From: Flavobacterium hibernum
GTDB lineage: Bacteria > Bacteroidota > Bacteroidia > Flavobacteriales > Flavobacteriaceae
Assembly (NCBI RefSeq): GCF_000832125.1
Contig: NZ_JPRK01000020.1
Location: 24,405-88,404 of the forward strand
DNA: 64,000 bases
Direction: 5' to 3'
Shown here: one piece after another, positions 1 to 7,976 of the stretch
How the letters are laid out: each line of letters begins with the position of its first letter
How positions within the stretch are numbered: position 1 is the stretch's first letter
Notes under the pieces: generated by a model
Told to the model about the DNA's origin: nothing
What the model saw: only the letters and a program-made list of their open reading frames with translations
Database searches by the model: none
Program-made: the position numbers and the translations under genes

Positions 1-45
1 GGAGGTTCACGAACACCAAAAAAACAATATAAAAAACGTGAGTAA
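1..45 (+). CDS. Possible 3' end of an upstream gene (partial)
   Basis: Frame 1 is open from the window edge and ends at a TAA at 43-45, giving a short basic tail (GGSRTPKKQYKKRE). This would overlap the GTG start of pth by a few bases, as in a tight operon. Frames 2 and 3 are also partly open here, so the frame choice is weak. The product cannot be identified from 14 residues. Confidence 0.25.
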   Translation, partial: GGSRTPKKQYKKRE

Positions 46-607
46 AAAATATTTAATTGTCGGACTTGGTAATATTGGTGCCGAATACGTAAATACAAGA
101 CATAACATAGGTTTTAAAGTGCTGGATTTTTTAGCTAAAAAAGAAGGGCTTTCGTTCGAAACCGTTAAACTGGGTTCTTTGGCCGAATATAAATTTAAAG
201 GAAGAACATTTCTTCTGCTAAAGCCAAATACTTATATGAATCTAAGCGGTAAAGCAGTTAAATACTGGATGGACAAAGAAAACATTCCGTTAGAGAATAT
301 TTTAGTTATCACAGACGATTTAAATCTCTCATTCGGAACAATTCGCATTAAGCCAAAAGGGAGCGATGGAGGTCATAACGGACTTAAAAATATCAATCTA
401 GTTTTAAATACGCAGCAATACACTCGTTTTAGATTTGGTATAAGTGACCAGTTCAAAAAAGGGCAACAAGTAGATTACGTTTTAGGTGATTGGGATGAAG
501 AAGAGAAAGCGAAATTACCGGAACGTTTAGAAGTTGCGTCAGAAATTATCAAATCATTTGGAACTGCCGGATTAGAAAATACAATGACAACTTTTAACGG
601 AAAATAA
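38..607 (+). CDS. pth: Peptidyl-tRNA hydrolase
   Basis: This cytoplasmic enzyme cleaves the ester bond of peptidyl-tRNAs that drop off the ribosome and so recycles tRNA. The 189-residue length is normal for bacterial Pth. Family motifs are visible in order: GLGNIG near residue 9, the TRHNIGF segment with the catalytic His at 22, KPNTYMNLSG, the DDLNL segment and GSDGGHNGLKN. A GTG at 38 gives the expected MSKKYLIVGLGN start. The frame is also open upstream to the window edge, but the family start fits GTG. It probably follows another gene with little or no gap. Confidence 0.96.
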   Translation: MSKKYLIVGLGNIGAEYVNTRHNIGFKVLDFLAKKEGLSFETVKLGSLAEYKFKGRTFLLLKPNTYMNLSGKAVKYWMDKENIPLENILVITDDLNLSFGTIRIKPKGSDGGHNGLKNINLVLNTQQYTRFRFGISDQFKKGQQVDYVLGDWDEEEKAKLPERLEVASEIIKSFGTAGLENTMTTFNGK

Positions 608-702
608 AGATTTACAGGTGTTTATGTGTTAAATAATCAAATAATCGATTAATCAAATCGAATTATAACGAAATAGTATTTTCTATTCCAAAGTTAAATG
701 TC

Positions 703-710
703 TAAATTTG
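703..710 (+). promoter_or_regulatory. Candidate -7 box for sodA
   Basis: The sequence TAAATTTG matches the Bacteroidetes -7 consensus TAnnTTTG and lies 36 bases before the sod start codon. A convincing TTG at -33 was not seen, so this rests on one element in AT-rich DNA. Confidence 0.45.
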
Positions 711-745
711 AAATAAATTATTATAAATCATAAAATCATAATATC

Positions 746-1354
746 ATGGCTTTTGAATTACCACAATTACCTTATGCATACGATGCATTAGAACCACATA
801 TTGATGCTCGTACAATGGAAATCCATTATACAAAACACCATAATGCTTATACTACAAATTTAAATGCAGCTATTGCTGGTACAGATTTGGAAGGAAAAAC
901 AATCGAAAATATCTTAATCAATTTAGATAAATCAAACGCAGCAGTTCGTAACAATGGTGGAGGTTTTTACAACCACAACTTATTCTGGACTGTAATGTCT
1001 CCAAATGGTGGTGGATTACCAACTGGTGATTTATTAGCAGCAATCGAAGCTTCTTTTGGAACTTTTGACGAGTTTAAAGCAAAATTTGCTAAAGCTGGAG
1101 CTACGCAGTTTGGTTCAGGATGGGCTTGGTTATGTGTGGAGAAAGGTGGAAAACTTGATGTTTGTGGAACTCCAAATCAGGATAATCCATTAATGCCAGA
1201 AGTTGGTTGCGGTGGAACTCCAATCTTAGGAATGGATGTTTGGGAGCATGCTTACTATTTAAACTACCAAAACAGAAGACCTGATTATATTGAAGCTTTT
1301 TTCAGTGTAATTAACTGGACAGAAGTTGCTAGAAGATTTGCTTTAGATAAATAG
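746..1354 (+). CDS. sodA: Superoxide dismutase, Fe/Mn family (Mn-type residues)
   Basis: The enzyme disproportionates superoxide to oxygen and hydrogen peroxide. The 202-residue protein has no signal peptide, so it is cytoplasmic. Metal ligands are visible: His27 in MEIHYTKHH, the His of FYNHNLFW, and Asp and His in DVWEHAYY. The NNGGGFYNH segment and the PNQDNPL segment, where the second-shell Gln sits in the C-terminal domain, follow the Mn-type rather than the Fe-type pattern. A cambialistic enzyme cannot be excluded. It has its own promoter candidate and an intrinsic terminator, so it is probably monocistronic. Confidence 0.95.
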   Translation: MAFELPQLPYAYDALEPHIDARTMEIHYTKHHNAYTTNLNAAIAGTDLEGKTIENILINLDKSNAAVRNNGGGFYNHNLFWTVMSPNGGGLPTGDLLAAIEASFGTFDEFKAKFAKAGATQFGSGWAWLCVEKGGKLDVCGTPNQDNPLMPEVGCGGTPILGMDVWEHAYYLNYQNRRPDYIEAFFSVINWTEVARRFALDK

Positions 1355-1390
1355 TCGAAAATAGATTAAAGATTAAAGAATAAAGAGAAA

Positions 1391-1425
1391 AGACGAATGG
1401 CCTAAAGGTTATTCGTCTTTTTTTT
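1391..1425 (+). terminator. Intrinsic terminator of sodA
   Basis: The arms AGACGAAT (1391-1398) and ATTCGTCT (1411-1418) pair perfectly over 8 bp and are followed by a T-run. The hairpin lies 36 bases after the sodA stop. Confidence 0.85.
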
Positions 1426-1532
1426 GTGTCTATATTTTTTATTTTTATCTAGAGTGGTTTTTCTATGCTCCTTCTTCTTTAGTAATCTTTGTTCTGTTTT
1501 CTTTATTCTAATCTCTATAAAAAAAAGAAAAT

Positions 1533-1672
1533 AAAAAAGGCGGAATTTCTTCCGCCTTTTTTGCCCCAAATCTACCATAAACTTAACCTACTAATGTTAT
1601 GGTTCAGTAAATGTATGGTAGCTATTCTTATGAAAAAAACTTTTTAGATGAATGGTAAATATATCCGATAAA
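1533..1672 (-). ncRNA. Candidate small RNA, tandem copy 1
   Basis: This unit and the one at 1718-1857 are homologous, with a period of 185 bp. They share 44 identical bases (1561-1604 and 1746-1789). Each unit begins (plus coordinates) with a GC-rich hairpin flanked by A- and T-runs, which on the minus strand would be a 3' intrinsic terminator. In copy 1 the stem is 1535-1545 with 1550-1560, 11 bp and perfect. A second inverted repeat (ACCATAA with TTATGGT) lies inside the conserved block. No ORF is present. The unit could instead be a 3' extension of the purF mRNA, or be read on the plus strand. Confidence 0.5.
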
Positions 1673-1717
1673 GTAACTGTAATTTATTGCTTTTGAAATA
1701 TTTGAGTTTATTCCAAT

Positions 1718-1857
1718 AAAAAAGGTGGAATTACTTCCACCCTTTTTGCCCCAAATCTACCATAAACTTAACCTACTAATGTTATGGTTTTCCAAAAGTA
1801 TTGTAGCTTTTCATTTTTACCAAACATATGGGACGAACGGCAAATAAAACCGATGAA
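1718..1857 (-). ncRNA. Candidate small RNA, tandem copy 2
   Basis: This is the second unit of the pair described at 1533-1672. Its terminal hairpin is GGTGGAA (1724-1730) with TTCCACC (1735-1741). Copy 1 has GGCGGAA with TTCCGCC, so the single stem difference is compensatory and keeps the pairing. The 44-base core at 1746-1789 is unchanged, while the far end (about 1830-1855) has drifted but remains alignable. It lies about 30 bases beyond the purF stop, in purF orientation. Confidence 0.5.
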
Positions 1858-1888
1858 ATGCACAAATTAACCTTTTGTTAGTATTTTT

Positions 1889-3787
1889 TTAATACGCTCT
1901 AGCGTCTTTTCCTTCGTAAAAATTCATAAAAGCTCTATTTACAACACGATTTCCTCCTGGCGTTGGATAATCTCCTGTAAAATACCAATCTCCAAGATTT
2001 TTAGGACAAGCGATATGTAAATCTTCTACCTTTTGGAAAATAATTTTTACTTCGGCATTGATTTCTGGAGAGCTTAACATTTCTGCAATTTTATCTGAAA
2101 TCTCTTCTGGCGTAAATTGATCGTAAATTGCTGTTACATAATTTACAACATCACTGTCTAAATAATTTTCTTGCGCCTTACACTTTGTATAAACTTCGTC
2201 TACAATATGATATAGGTTTCTTTCTTTTAATAAAGCAAGAGCAGCTCTAAAGGCAACAAGACCTTCTAGTTTAGCCATATCAATTCCGTAGCAATCAGGG
2301 TAACGAATTTGTGGAGCCGATGAAACGATTACGATACGTTTAGGTTTTAAACGATCCATCATTTTTATGATGCTCATTTTAAGTGTCGTACCGCGAACAA
2401 TACTATCGTCGATGATAACAAGGTTGTCTGTTGGTTTGATTACTCCGTAAGTCACATCGTAAACGTGTGCAACAAGGTCATCACGGCTACTATCCTCTGT
2501 AATAAAGGTTCTAAGTTTAGCATCTTTAATCGCAACTTTCTCTGTGCGAATTTTTACAGCCAATAATTCCTGTAATGTTTCTGCGGTAAGAGTGTTTCTA
2601 TTAGCTAAAATATAATTATTTTTTCTCTGATTTAAGAAATCCTGAGCTGCTTCTACTAAACCATAAAATGAAGTTTCGGCAGTATTTGGGATATAAGAGA
2701 AAACAGTATTATCTGTATCGCTGTCAATTGATTCAAGAACAGCAGGTAAAATTAATTTCCCTAGATTTTTACGTTCTTGGTAAATTTCGGCATCACTTCC
2801 TCTAGAAAAGTAAATTCTTTCAAATGAACATGCTTTCTTAACAGTTGGTTCCAGGATTTGCTCCATAGTAACTTTTCCGCTTTTTTTGATGATCAAAGCA
2901 TTTCCCGGATCGATTTCCTGAACACTTTCAAAAGGTACATTGAATACAGTTTGAATAACGGGTCTTTCAGAAGCTACAACAACTACTTCGTCATCTTGAT
3001 AATAGTAAGCTGGACGAATTCCTGCTGGGTCTCTAAAAACAAATGCGTCACCATGACCTAGTAATCCGGCCATTGCATAACCACCATCTAAATTTTTAGC
3101 AGAACGTGCTAATATTTTTCCAATATCCAATCGATCAGCAATTACTGGCGAAGCTTCTCTTTTAGAATAACCTTCTTGTTTGCAATCTTGGTAAAGTTGC
3201 ATTACTTCTTTGTCTAGGAAGTGACCAATTTTTTCCATTACTGTAACGGTATCAGCCATTTCTTTTGGATGCTGTCCAAGTTCAACTAGATTTTCGAAAA
3301 GTTCTTTAACATTTGTCATATTAAAGTTTCCGGCCAAAATCAAATTACGGTGCATCCAGTTGCTTTGACGTAAAAAAGGGTGTACACTTTCGATGCTGTT
3401 TTTTCCGAAAGTTCCGTAACGGACGTGTCCTAGAAATAATTCTCCTATATAAGGAATGTTTGCTTTTTGTTGAGCAACATCATTTGCGTATTCAGGATGT
3501 GTAGTCATCTCCTCGTTGATACGCTCATTGATTTGTTTAAAAACGTCTTGTATTGGCTGCGAATGATTTGAACGAACTCTGCTGATATAACGTTCTCCTG
3601 GTTCAACATCTAATTTAATGCTTGCAAAACCTGCACCATCCTGACCACGGTTGTGTTGCTTCTCCATCATTAGATACATTTTTTGTATCCCGTAAAAAGC
3701 CGTTCCGTATTTTTCTTTGTAATATTCAAGCGGTTTAAGAAGTCTAACTAAGGCTATACCACATTCGTGTTTTAAAGCGTCGCTCAT
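1889..3787 (-). CDS. purF: Amidophosphoribosyltransferase (PurF-type, long form)
   Basis: PurF makes phosphoribosylamine from PRPP and glutamine, the first step of purine synthesis. Residue Cys9 in HECGIALV would become the N-terminal nucleophile of the class II glutamine amidotransferase domain after removal of a short propeptide. The HNRGQDGAG and GHVRYGT segments belong to that domain. The PRPP-binding loop VIIDDSIVRGTT lies in the C-terminal phosphoribosyltransferase domain. At 632 residues the protein is clearly longer than the usual PurF of roughly 470-510 residues, so it may be a lineage-specific form or a paralogue. It lies downstream of a PfkB kinase in the same orientation, with a terminator between them. 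Confidence 0.9.
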   Translation of the reverse strand: MSDALKHECGIALVRLLKPLEYYKEKYGTAFYGIQKMYLMMEKQHNRGQDGAGFASIKLDVEPGERYISRVRSNHSQPIQDVFKQINERINEEMTTHPEYANDVAQQKANIPYIGELFLGHVRYGTFGKNSIESVHPFLRQSNWMHRNLILAGNFNMTNVKELFENLVELGQHPKEMADTVTVMEKIGHFLDKEVMQLYQDCKQEGYSKREASPVIADRLDIGKILARSAKNLDGGYAMAGLLGHGDAFVFRDPAGIRPAYYYQDDEVVVVASERPVIQTVFNVPFESVQEIDPGNALIIKKSGKVTMEQILEPTVKKACSFERIYFSRGSDAEIYQERKNLGKLILPAVLESIDSDTDNTVFSYIPNTAETSFYGLVEAAQDFLNQRKNNYILANRNTLTAETLQELLAVKIRTEKVAIKDAKLRTFITEDSSRDDLVAHVYDVTYGVIKPTDNLVIIDDSIVRGTTLKMSIIKMMDRLKPKRIVIVSSAPQIRYPDCYGIDMAKLEGLVAFRAALALLKERNLYHIVDEVYTKCKAQENYLDSDVVNYVTAIYDQFTPEEISDKIAEMLSSPEINAEVKIIFQKVEDLHIACPKNLGDWYFTGDYPTPGGNRVVNRAFMNFYEGKDARAY

Positions 3788-3842
3788 TGTGTTGTGTGTT
3801 TTGTGTTGTTGTTGTTGTTGTAAGTTGTGCGTAATAACGTAA

Positions 3843-3869
3843 TAAAAAAGCCCCGTGTTATCGAGGCTT
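3843..3869 (-). terminator. Intrinsic terminator after the PfkB kinase gene
   Basis: Read on the minus strand, AAGCCTCG and CGGGGCTT form an 8-bp stem with one G-U pair and a 6-base loop, followed by six T. It separates the kinase gene from purF. The remaining purF leader (3788-3842) holds a GTT microsatellite and no clear TAnnTTTG box, so purF may depend partly on read-through. Confidence 0.8.
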
Positions 3870-3876
3870 TAGGGCA

Positions 3877-4800
3877 TTATATTTCTATGTCAAACTGAGT
3901 TAACGACTTAAACTGCTGTAATCGAATTGCTACCTCGGCTTTGCTTAATGTTTCCATTCTTTCAGTTCCAAATTTCTCTACACAAAATGAAGCTAAATTC
4001 GAACCGTAAATAATTGCATTTTTCATATTGCCAAACGAAATGTTTTCGCTTTGTGCAATGAAACCTGAAAAACCACCTGCAAAAGTGTCTCCTGCTCCTG
4101 TTGGATCAAAAACATCTTCTAGTGGTAAAGCTGGTGCAAAGAAAACTTCTCTGTTGTGGAATAAAAGTGCTCCGTGTTCTCCTTTTTTGATCACCACATA
4201 TTTTGGTCCCAATTCTTGGATTTTGTTTGCAGCTTTTACCAAAGAGTATTCTCCAGAAAGTTGTCTTGCTTCTTCATCGTTAATTGTAATAACGTCTACA
4301 CGTTTAATAACGTCTAATAATTCTGGAAGAGCGCAATCCATCCAAAAATTCATAGTGTCTAAAACTACTAATTTTGGTTTTTTCTCCATTTGATCCAAAA
4401 CACTACTTTGTACCAGCGGATGTAAGTTTCCTAACATCACAACATCAGCATCTTTATAGTTTTGAGGGACTTTTGGTTGAAAATCAGCCAAAACGTTTAG
4501 TTCAGTTACTAGAGTATCTCTAGAATTTAAATCGTTGTGGTACAAACCGCTCCAGAAAAAAGTTTTTCCACCTTTAACAATTTCGATACCAGAGATATCA
4601 ATATTCTTTGACGTTAAAAGATCTAAATGTTCTTGAGGAAAATCGTCTCCAACTATAGAAACAATAGCCGATTGTAAGTTAAAAAATGATGCCGATAAAC
4701 CAATATACGTTGCAGCACCACCTAATATTTTATCTGTTTTTCCGAAAGGAGTTTCGATAGCGTCGAAAGCAACCGTTCCAACAATCAATAATTTATTCAT
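3877..4800 (-). CDS. PfkB-family carbohydrate or nucleoside kinase
   Basis: The 307-residue cytoplasmic protein has the ribokinase fold. The substrate-binding GGAATYIG segment is near residue 27. The C-terminal signature DPTGAGDTFAGGF carries the catalytic Asp and the anion hole. The substrate is unknown. Its position upstream of purF suggests ribose or a purine nucleoside, but this is inference from context. It has a near-consensus promoter with a palindrome over the -33 region and its own terminator. Confidence 0.88.
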   Translation of the reverse strand: MNKLLIVGTVAFDAIETPFGKTDKILGGAATYIGLSASFFNLQSAIVSIVGDDFPQEHLDLLTSKNIDISGIEIVKGGKTFFWSGLYHNDLNSRDTLVTELNVLADFQPKVPQNYKDADVVMLGNLHPLVQSSVLDQMEKKPKLVVLDTMNFWMDCALPELLDVIKRVDVITINDEEARQLSGEYSLVKAANKIQELGPKYVVIKKGEHGALLFHNREVFFAPALPLEDVFDPTGAGDTFAGGFSGFIAQSENISFGNMKNAIIYGSNLASFCVEKFGTERMETLSKAEVAIRLQQFKSLTQFDIEI

Positions 4801-4822
4801 TTTATGAATTTCGAATTAGGGT

Positions 4823-4855
4823 GCAAAGATACTTCATAAGTTGCAATATTGCAAC
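4823..4855 (-). promoter_or_regulatory. Promoter with overlapping palindromic operator for the PfkB gene
   Basis: On the minus strand TATCTTTGC (4823-4831) matches TAnnTTTG, and a TTG lies 20 bases upstream. That TTG is part of a perfect 16-bp palindrome, GTTGCAATATTGCAAC (4840-4855). A dimeric regulator bound there would cover the -33 element. The regulator is unknown. Confidence 0.6.
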
Positions 4856-5016
4856 GGTTTAAGTTCTCAAAATTTTCATAAAAAAACAAGATCGATTTAA
4901 GACTTAAAACTGTTGTAAATGAGTGAATTGTATTTGGTGGTTTGGAGTGCTTAAAATATGTTTTTTGGAATTAAAATACAATAATTGTTTTTGGAAAATG
5001 CTTTAAAGATTTTAGT

Positions 5017-5024
5017 TAGATTTG
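5017..5024 (+). promoter_or_regulatory. Candidate -7 box for the lipoprotein gene at 5046
   Basis: TAGATTTG matches TAnnTTTG and sits 21 bases before the ATG. A TTG occurs upstream, at slightly longer than usual spacing (about 23 bases). Confidence 0.45.
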
Positions 5025-5045
5025 TTTAAATATCATTTCTAATTT

Positions 5046-5606
5046 ATGAAGAAAATTCTATTCATATTATTTTTGCTTTGTTCTTTGATTTCTTGTGAAA
5101 GAAAAGAACCTAATTTTTCTAAAAAAATGATAGAGAAATTGGCATACATGTATGAAGATGTAGAATTAGGTTTATTGCCATCTGAATATTTACGTTTGGA
5201 TCTGTATATTTTTACAAACGATAAAGAAATTTGTAGAACAAATAATCATGATTTATTCACTTACTATAGAAAGAATTATTTTAAAAAATTTGCCTCGTTT
5301 GAAATTTTTTTAGATGAAGTCTTAAATAGGGAATTTCTTTTAGATGAAAATTCAAAAAGTTTTTATTCTTTTAAATTAAATCAAAAAATACAGAAAGAAT
5401 ATGTGAGTTTAGGATTTGATAATTTTCTTAAAAAGTATTCAGAAGATAATGTTGGAAAAGAGAAACTTAAACTCAATACGTCTATCATTCAAAAAAATGA
5501 TTTATCGACAATCAAATATCTTTTATATAAAAACAAATATGATGTTGGTTTTGATGATCATCTTGCTACATACTATATTCAAAAAAGAGAAGATTCTTTT
5601 AGATAA
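5046..5606 (+). CDS. Putative lipoprotein, unknown function
   Basis: The 186-residue protein begins with a short hydrophobic signal and a lipobox ending at Cys17 (LISC), so it should be lipidated and envelope-anchored. The rest is charged and rich in Lys, Phe, Tyr and Asn, with no motif that I recognise. It is a single gene, transcribed toward the hydrolase at 5680-6588 (minus strand). The very AT-rich codon choice resembles accessory genes. I cannot assign a role. Confidence 0.75.
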   Translation: MKKILFILFLLCSLISCERKEPNFSKKMIEKLAYMYEDVELGLLPSEYLRLDLYIFTNDKEICRTNNHDLFTYYRKNYFKKFASFEIFLDEVLNREFLLDENSKSFYSFKLNQKIQKEYVSLGFDNFLKKYSEDNVGKEKLKLNTSIIQKNDLSTIKYLLYKNKYDVGFDDHLATYYIQKREDSFR

Positions 5607-5679
5607 AAATTACAACTCGTATTTTTAATATTTTATTAGAAAGCTTAAAAGATGTTATAGTGACTATTAGCGATATTTT

Positions 5680-6588
5680 CTATTTATGATTTTTTAATTT
5701 ATCGATATTTTTCATCCAATTGATTGCATCTTTCATAGGCTCTTCATCGTCTGAAAACGCTGTATTGTGACCCAAGTTTGGGAACAATCTATATTCATAA
5801 TGTTTTCCTTTAGACTTTAATATATCAAGATATTCGATTGATAGTTTTACAGGAACTTGAATGTCTTTGCCTCCAAAAATCCAGATTCCTGGAATTGATA
5901 ATTTAGAAAGAACATCATTGGGATTTGTGTCAATAAACTCATATTTGTCTGGGTCATTGAATACATGTTTTCTTGCCTCTTCTTCTGAGTGAGTATCCCA
6001 AAAATTTTTATTTCCATTTGTATAAAATTGGAATCTCAATTGTTCTTTAACCGTTATAAGTGCTCCGCTAAATATTGTCATAAATTTGACTTTCTTGTTT
6101 TTTTCTGCCGCCAATGGAATTATCCATCCAGCTTGACTACCGCCTATTAAGCCGATTGGTATTTTATTATTTTGGAGATATTTTGATAAAGTATTTACAG
6201 CAGCGCTCGCATCTAAAGACAAAAGATTTAGATTTGAGAAATCAACATTGTTAGTTCCTACTTCAGGTCCCGCATATACACCTGCTGATTCTCCAACTCC
6301 ACGTTTATCATAGGTTAAAACCGCAATTCCATTATTGGCTAGAGTTGTAGCAAAATCTATCATTCTTTTTTCTTGTCCAGATCCATGAACAATTACAACG
6401 GCTGCTTGTACATTGTTAGGTGTAAAAATAGTTCCAGAAAGTGAAACTCCTTCACTAACAAATTTTATTTCCTTTGTACTAAAGTTTGGTGGAAGTGCTG
6501 ATGCACAACTAGCGACAAAAAACAACAACATTAAGAGAGGATATTTGCATGTTTTTTCTGCTGTTATAATGCTATTAAATATTACCAT
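5680..6588 (-). CDS. Alpha/beta hydrolase lipoprotein
   Basis: The 302-residue protein has an N-terminal hydrophobic segment ending in a lipobox (VASC, Cys28). The hydrolase fold follows: the oxyanion segment VVIVHGSG near residue 65, the nucleophile elbow GGSQAG with Ser151, an acidic residue in GGKDIQV, and the catalytic His in LGHNTAF near the end. Substrate is unknown; esters or acyl groups are likely. It lies 24 bases downstream of the probable anti-sigma gene and may be the last gene of the sigma-factor operon. An internal Met20 is an alternative start but would leave too short a signal. Confidence 0.85.
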   Translation of the reverse strand: MVIFNSIITAEKTCKYPLLMLLFFVASCASALPPNFSTKEIKFVSEGVSLSGTIFTPNNVQAAVVIVHGSGQEKRMIDFATTLANNGIAVLTYDKRGVGESAGVYAGPEVGTNNVDFSNLNLLSLDASAAVNTLSKYLQNNKIPIGLIGGSQAGWIIPLAAEKNKKVKFMTIFSGALITVKEQLRFQFYTNGNKNFWDTHSEEEARKHVFNDPDKYEFIDTNPNDVLSKLSIPGIWIFGGKDIQVPVKLSIEYLDILKSKGKHYEYRLFPNLGHNTAFSDDEEPMKDAINWMKNIDKLKNHK

Positions 6589-6612
6589 TTTATCGTTTAT
6601 TTTTTTTAAAAA

Positions 6613-7008
6613 TTACAACTGATACTTCTTGTCAAAATAATTCTTCAGAATTCCAATCTGAATTAAAATCATAAAAGGAACTATTAAAAGCGCATACAAT
6701 AAAGTTTTAGAAACATGAATTCCGGAAACTAGTGCCGAAATTTTATCAGTGTATGATTTTCCTATTTCTAAATTGTTCTGAGTTTCGGCAAAAAACACAT
6801 TATAAAGAACTAAAATAGCCAAAGTAATTCCGATAAAAATCCACGTTGAAATGGAAATTAAAGGCTTGTAAGGTTTAATTTTTGCTTTTTCAGTAACAAG
6901 AATTTGCGACATTATGCTCGAAGTAAAGTCGATAGATGGCGATTGCAAAGTAGTTTCCTCCATCATTTTTTCAATAAGATTTTCTATATTTTTATCGCTC
7001 TCTTTCAT
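6613..7008 (-). CDS. Membrane protein, probable cognate anti-sigma factor
   Basis: The 131-residue protein starts inside the sigma-factor gene (17-bp overlap), which implies translational coupling. Its N-terminal 50 residues are charged and could bind the sigma factor. Two hydrophobic segments follow, near residues 50-70 and 100-123. No zinc-binding HxxxCxxC anti-sigma motif is present, so the assignment rests on position and topology. Confidence 0.6.
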   Translation of the reverse strand: MKESDKNIENLIEKMMEETTLQSPSIDFTSSIMSQILVTEKAKIKPYKPLISISTWIFIGITLAILVLYNVFFAETQNNLEIGKSYTDKISALVSGIHVSKTLLYALLIVPFMILIQIGILKNYFDKKYQL

Positions 7009-7579
7009 AATACTCTACTATTTCAGGTTCTAATTGCTTTTTTAAAATTACGGCTAATTTTTGTCGGCTTCTAAACAATTTTACTTTGACATTATTAGCA
7101 TTAATATTCATGATTTTTCCAATTTCTTCTAAACTCTGATCTTCAAAATAAAATAAAGTTAGTAAGAAATTTTCGTCGCCCGGCAACAAATTCAAACAAT
7201 CTTGAATCGTTTGCTTTCGTTCTTTATCTTCTAAAGCACTCAAAGCATTATCCATCGTTTTGATTAAATGTGCCGAAAATTCATCTATTGATATATTAAG
7301 GTCTTCTTTTTTATTTTTCTTCAAACGATCTAAACACGTATTATAAGCAATCTTATAAATCCAGGTCGAAAATTTCGAATCACCTTTAAATTTGATCAGC
7401 GAACTATAGATTTTGATAAAAGTGTCTTGTGCAACTTCTTCAGCTTCTTCTCTGTTTTTAACCATTTTGATTGCCAAAGTAAAAATCATATCCTTATAAC
7501 GATCAACCAGCATGGCAAACAAATTTGTTTCGCCCTGCAAAATTCTATCGATATAATGTTGATCCGGAATTGCACTCAT
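6992..7579 (-). CDS. ECF-type RNA polymerase sigma factor
   Basis: The 195-residue protein has region 2 (LVDRYKDMIFTLAIKMV, then AEEVAQDTFIKIY and FSTWIYKIAYNTCLD) and region 4 with a helix-turn-helix (LEEIGKIMNINANNVKVKLF). Length and layout fit extracytoplasmic-function sigma factors. The start ATG lies just after an ECF-type promoter at 7589-7615, which suggests autoregulation and a very short leader. It is co-transcribed with the membrane protein that overlaps its end. Confidence 0.93.
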   Translation of the reverse strand: MSAIPDQHYIDRILQGETNLFAMLVDRYKDMIFTLAIKMVKNREEAEEVAQDTFIKIYSSLIKFKGDSKFSTWIYKIAYNTCLDRLKKNKKEDLNISIDEFSAHLIKTMDNALSALEDKERKQTIQDCLNLLPGDENFLLTLFYFEDQSLEEIGKIMNINANNVKVKLFRSRQKLAVILKKQLEPEIVEYYERER

Positions 7580-7588
7580 ATTGTATAG

Positions 7589-7615
7589 GACGACAGTTTG
7601 TTATTTTAGGTTACA
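7589..7615 (-). promoter_or_regulatory. ECF-type promoter of the sigma-factor gene
   Basis: On the minus strand TGTAAC (7610-7615) is followed after exactly 17 bases by CGTC (7589-7592). The AAC and CGTC cores are typical of ECF promoters. The same pair of elements, with the same spacing, occurs upstream of the divergent DUF6249 gene. Confidence 0.7.
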
Positions 7616-7703
7616 AGAATTTTAAAAAAATTTTAAATTCCATCCCGAAGCCTCGGGACCAATTGTAGGATTGTCAAAATTTGACAGAGCTTAACATTAA
7701 TAT

Positions 7704-7803
7704 TGTCATCTCGACGAAGGAGAGATCACACACAAAATTCGACAAAGATTGGTGATTTGCTCTGCGTAGCTTCTAGTGTGATCTCTCCTTCGTTGAGATG
7801 ACA
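7704..7803. repeat. Palindromic intergenic repeat (REP-like)
   Basis: Arms at 7704-7730 and 7777-7803 pair over 27 bases with one mismatch, separated by 46 bases. The arms begin TGTCATCTCGACGAAGG. From memory, similar palindromes are frequent between genes in Flavobacterium genomes. No ORF lies inside. A smaller hairpin (TCCCGA with TCGGGA) lies at about 7643-7658. Confidence 0.85.
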
Positions 7804-7912
7804 AAAATGTCGAAACGAACATTAGGCTACAAAGTTTTTATATTCAAAATTAACTGATTATCAATAAGTTTTTCAACTTAGGATTTAAAAATTGAAATTT
7901 TTCGCTAAAAGG

Positions 7913-7939
7913 TGTAACCTCAATTTAAAACGTGTCGTC
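7913..7939 (+). promoter_or_regulatory. ECF-type promoter of the DUF6249 gene
   Basis: TGTAAC (7913-7918) is followed after 17 bases by CGTC (7936-7939). Both flanks also match the sigma-factor promoter: CT after TGTAAC, and TGT before CGTC. It overlaps a GTG at 7932, which argues that translation begins downstream at 7977. Confidence 0.7.
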
Positions 7940-7976
7940 ATATGGAGTATCAATCAATTATAAAAACATAAAAATT

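Noticed and set aside
1533..1857. Riboswitch for the neighbouring purF-type gene
   Set aside because: The units are at the 3' end of purF, not before its start, and match no purine or related riboswitch that I know.
3789..3832. GTT microsatellite as a CRISPR or phase-variation tract
   Set aside because: It is a short, imperfect repeat in the purF leader without spacers, and it does not lie in a coding frame or between promoter elements that I can define.
5416..5628. 70-residue frame overlapping the lipoprotein gene
   Set aside because: It overlaps a better-supported lipoprotein frame almost fully and has no independent start signal.
7932..7976. GTG start for the DUF6249 protein adding 15 residues
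   Set aside because: The GTG overlaps the ECF promoter, so it would be at or upstream of the transcript start.
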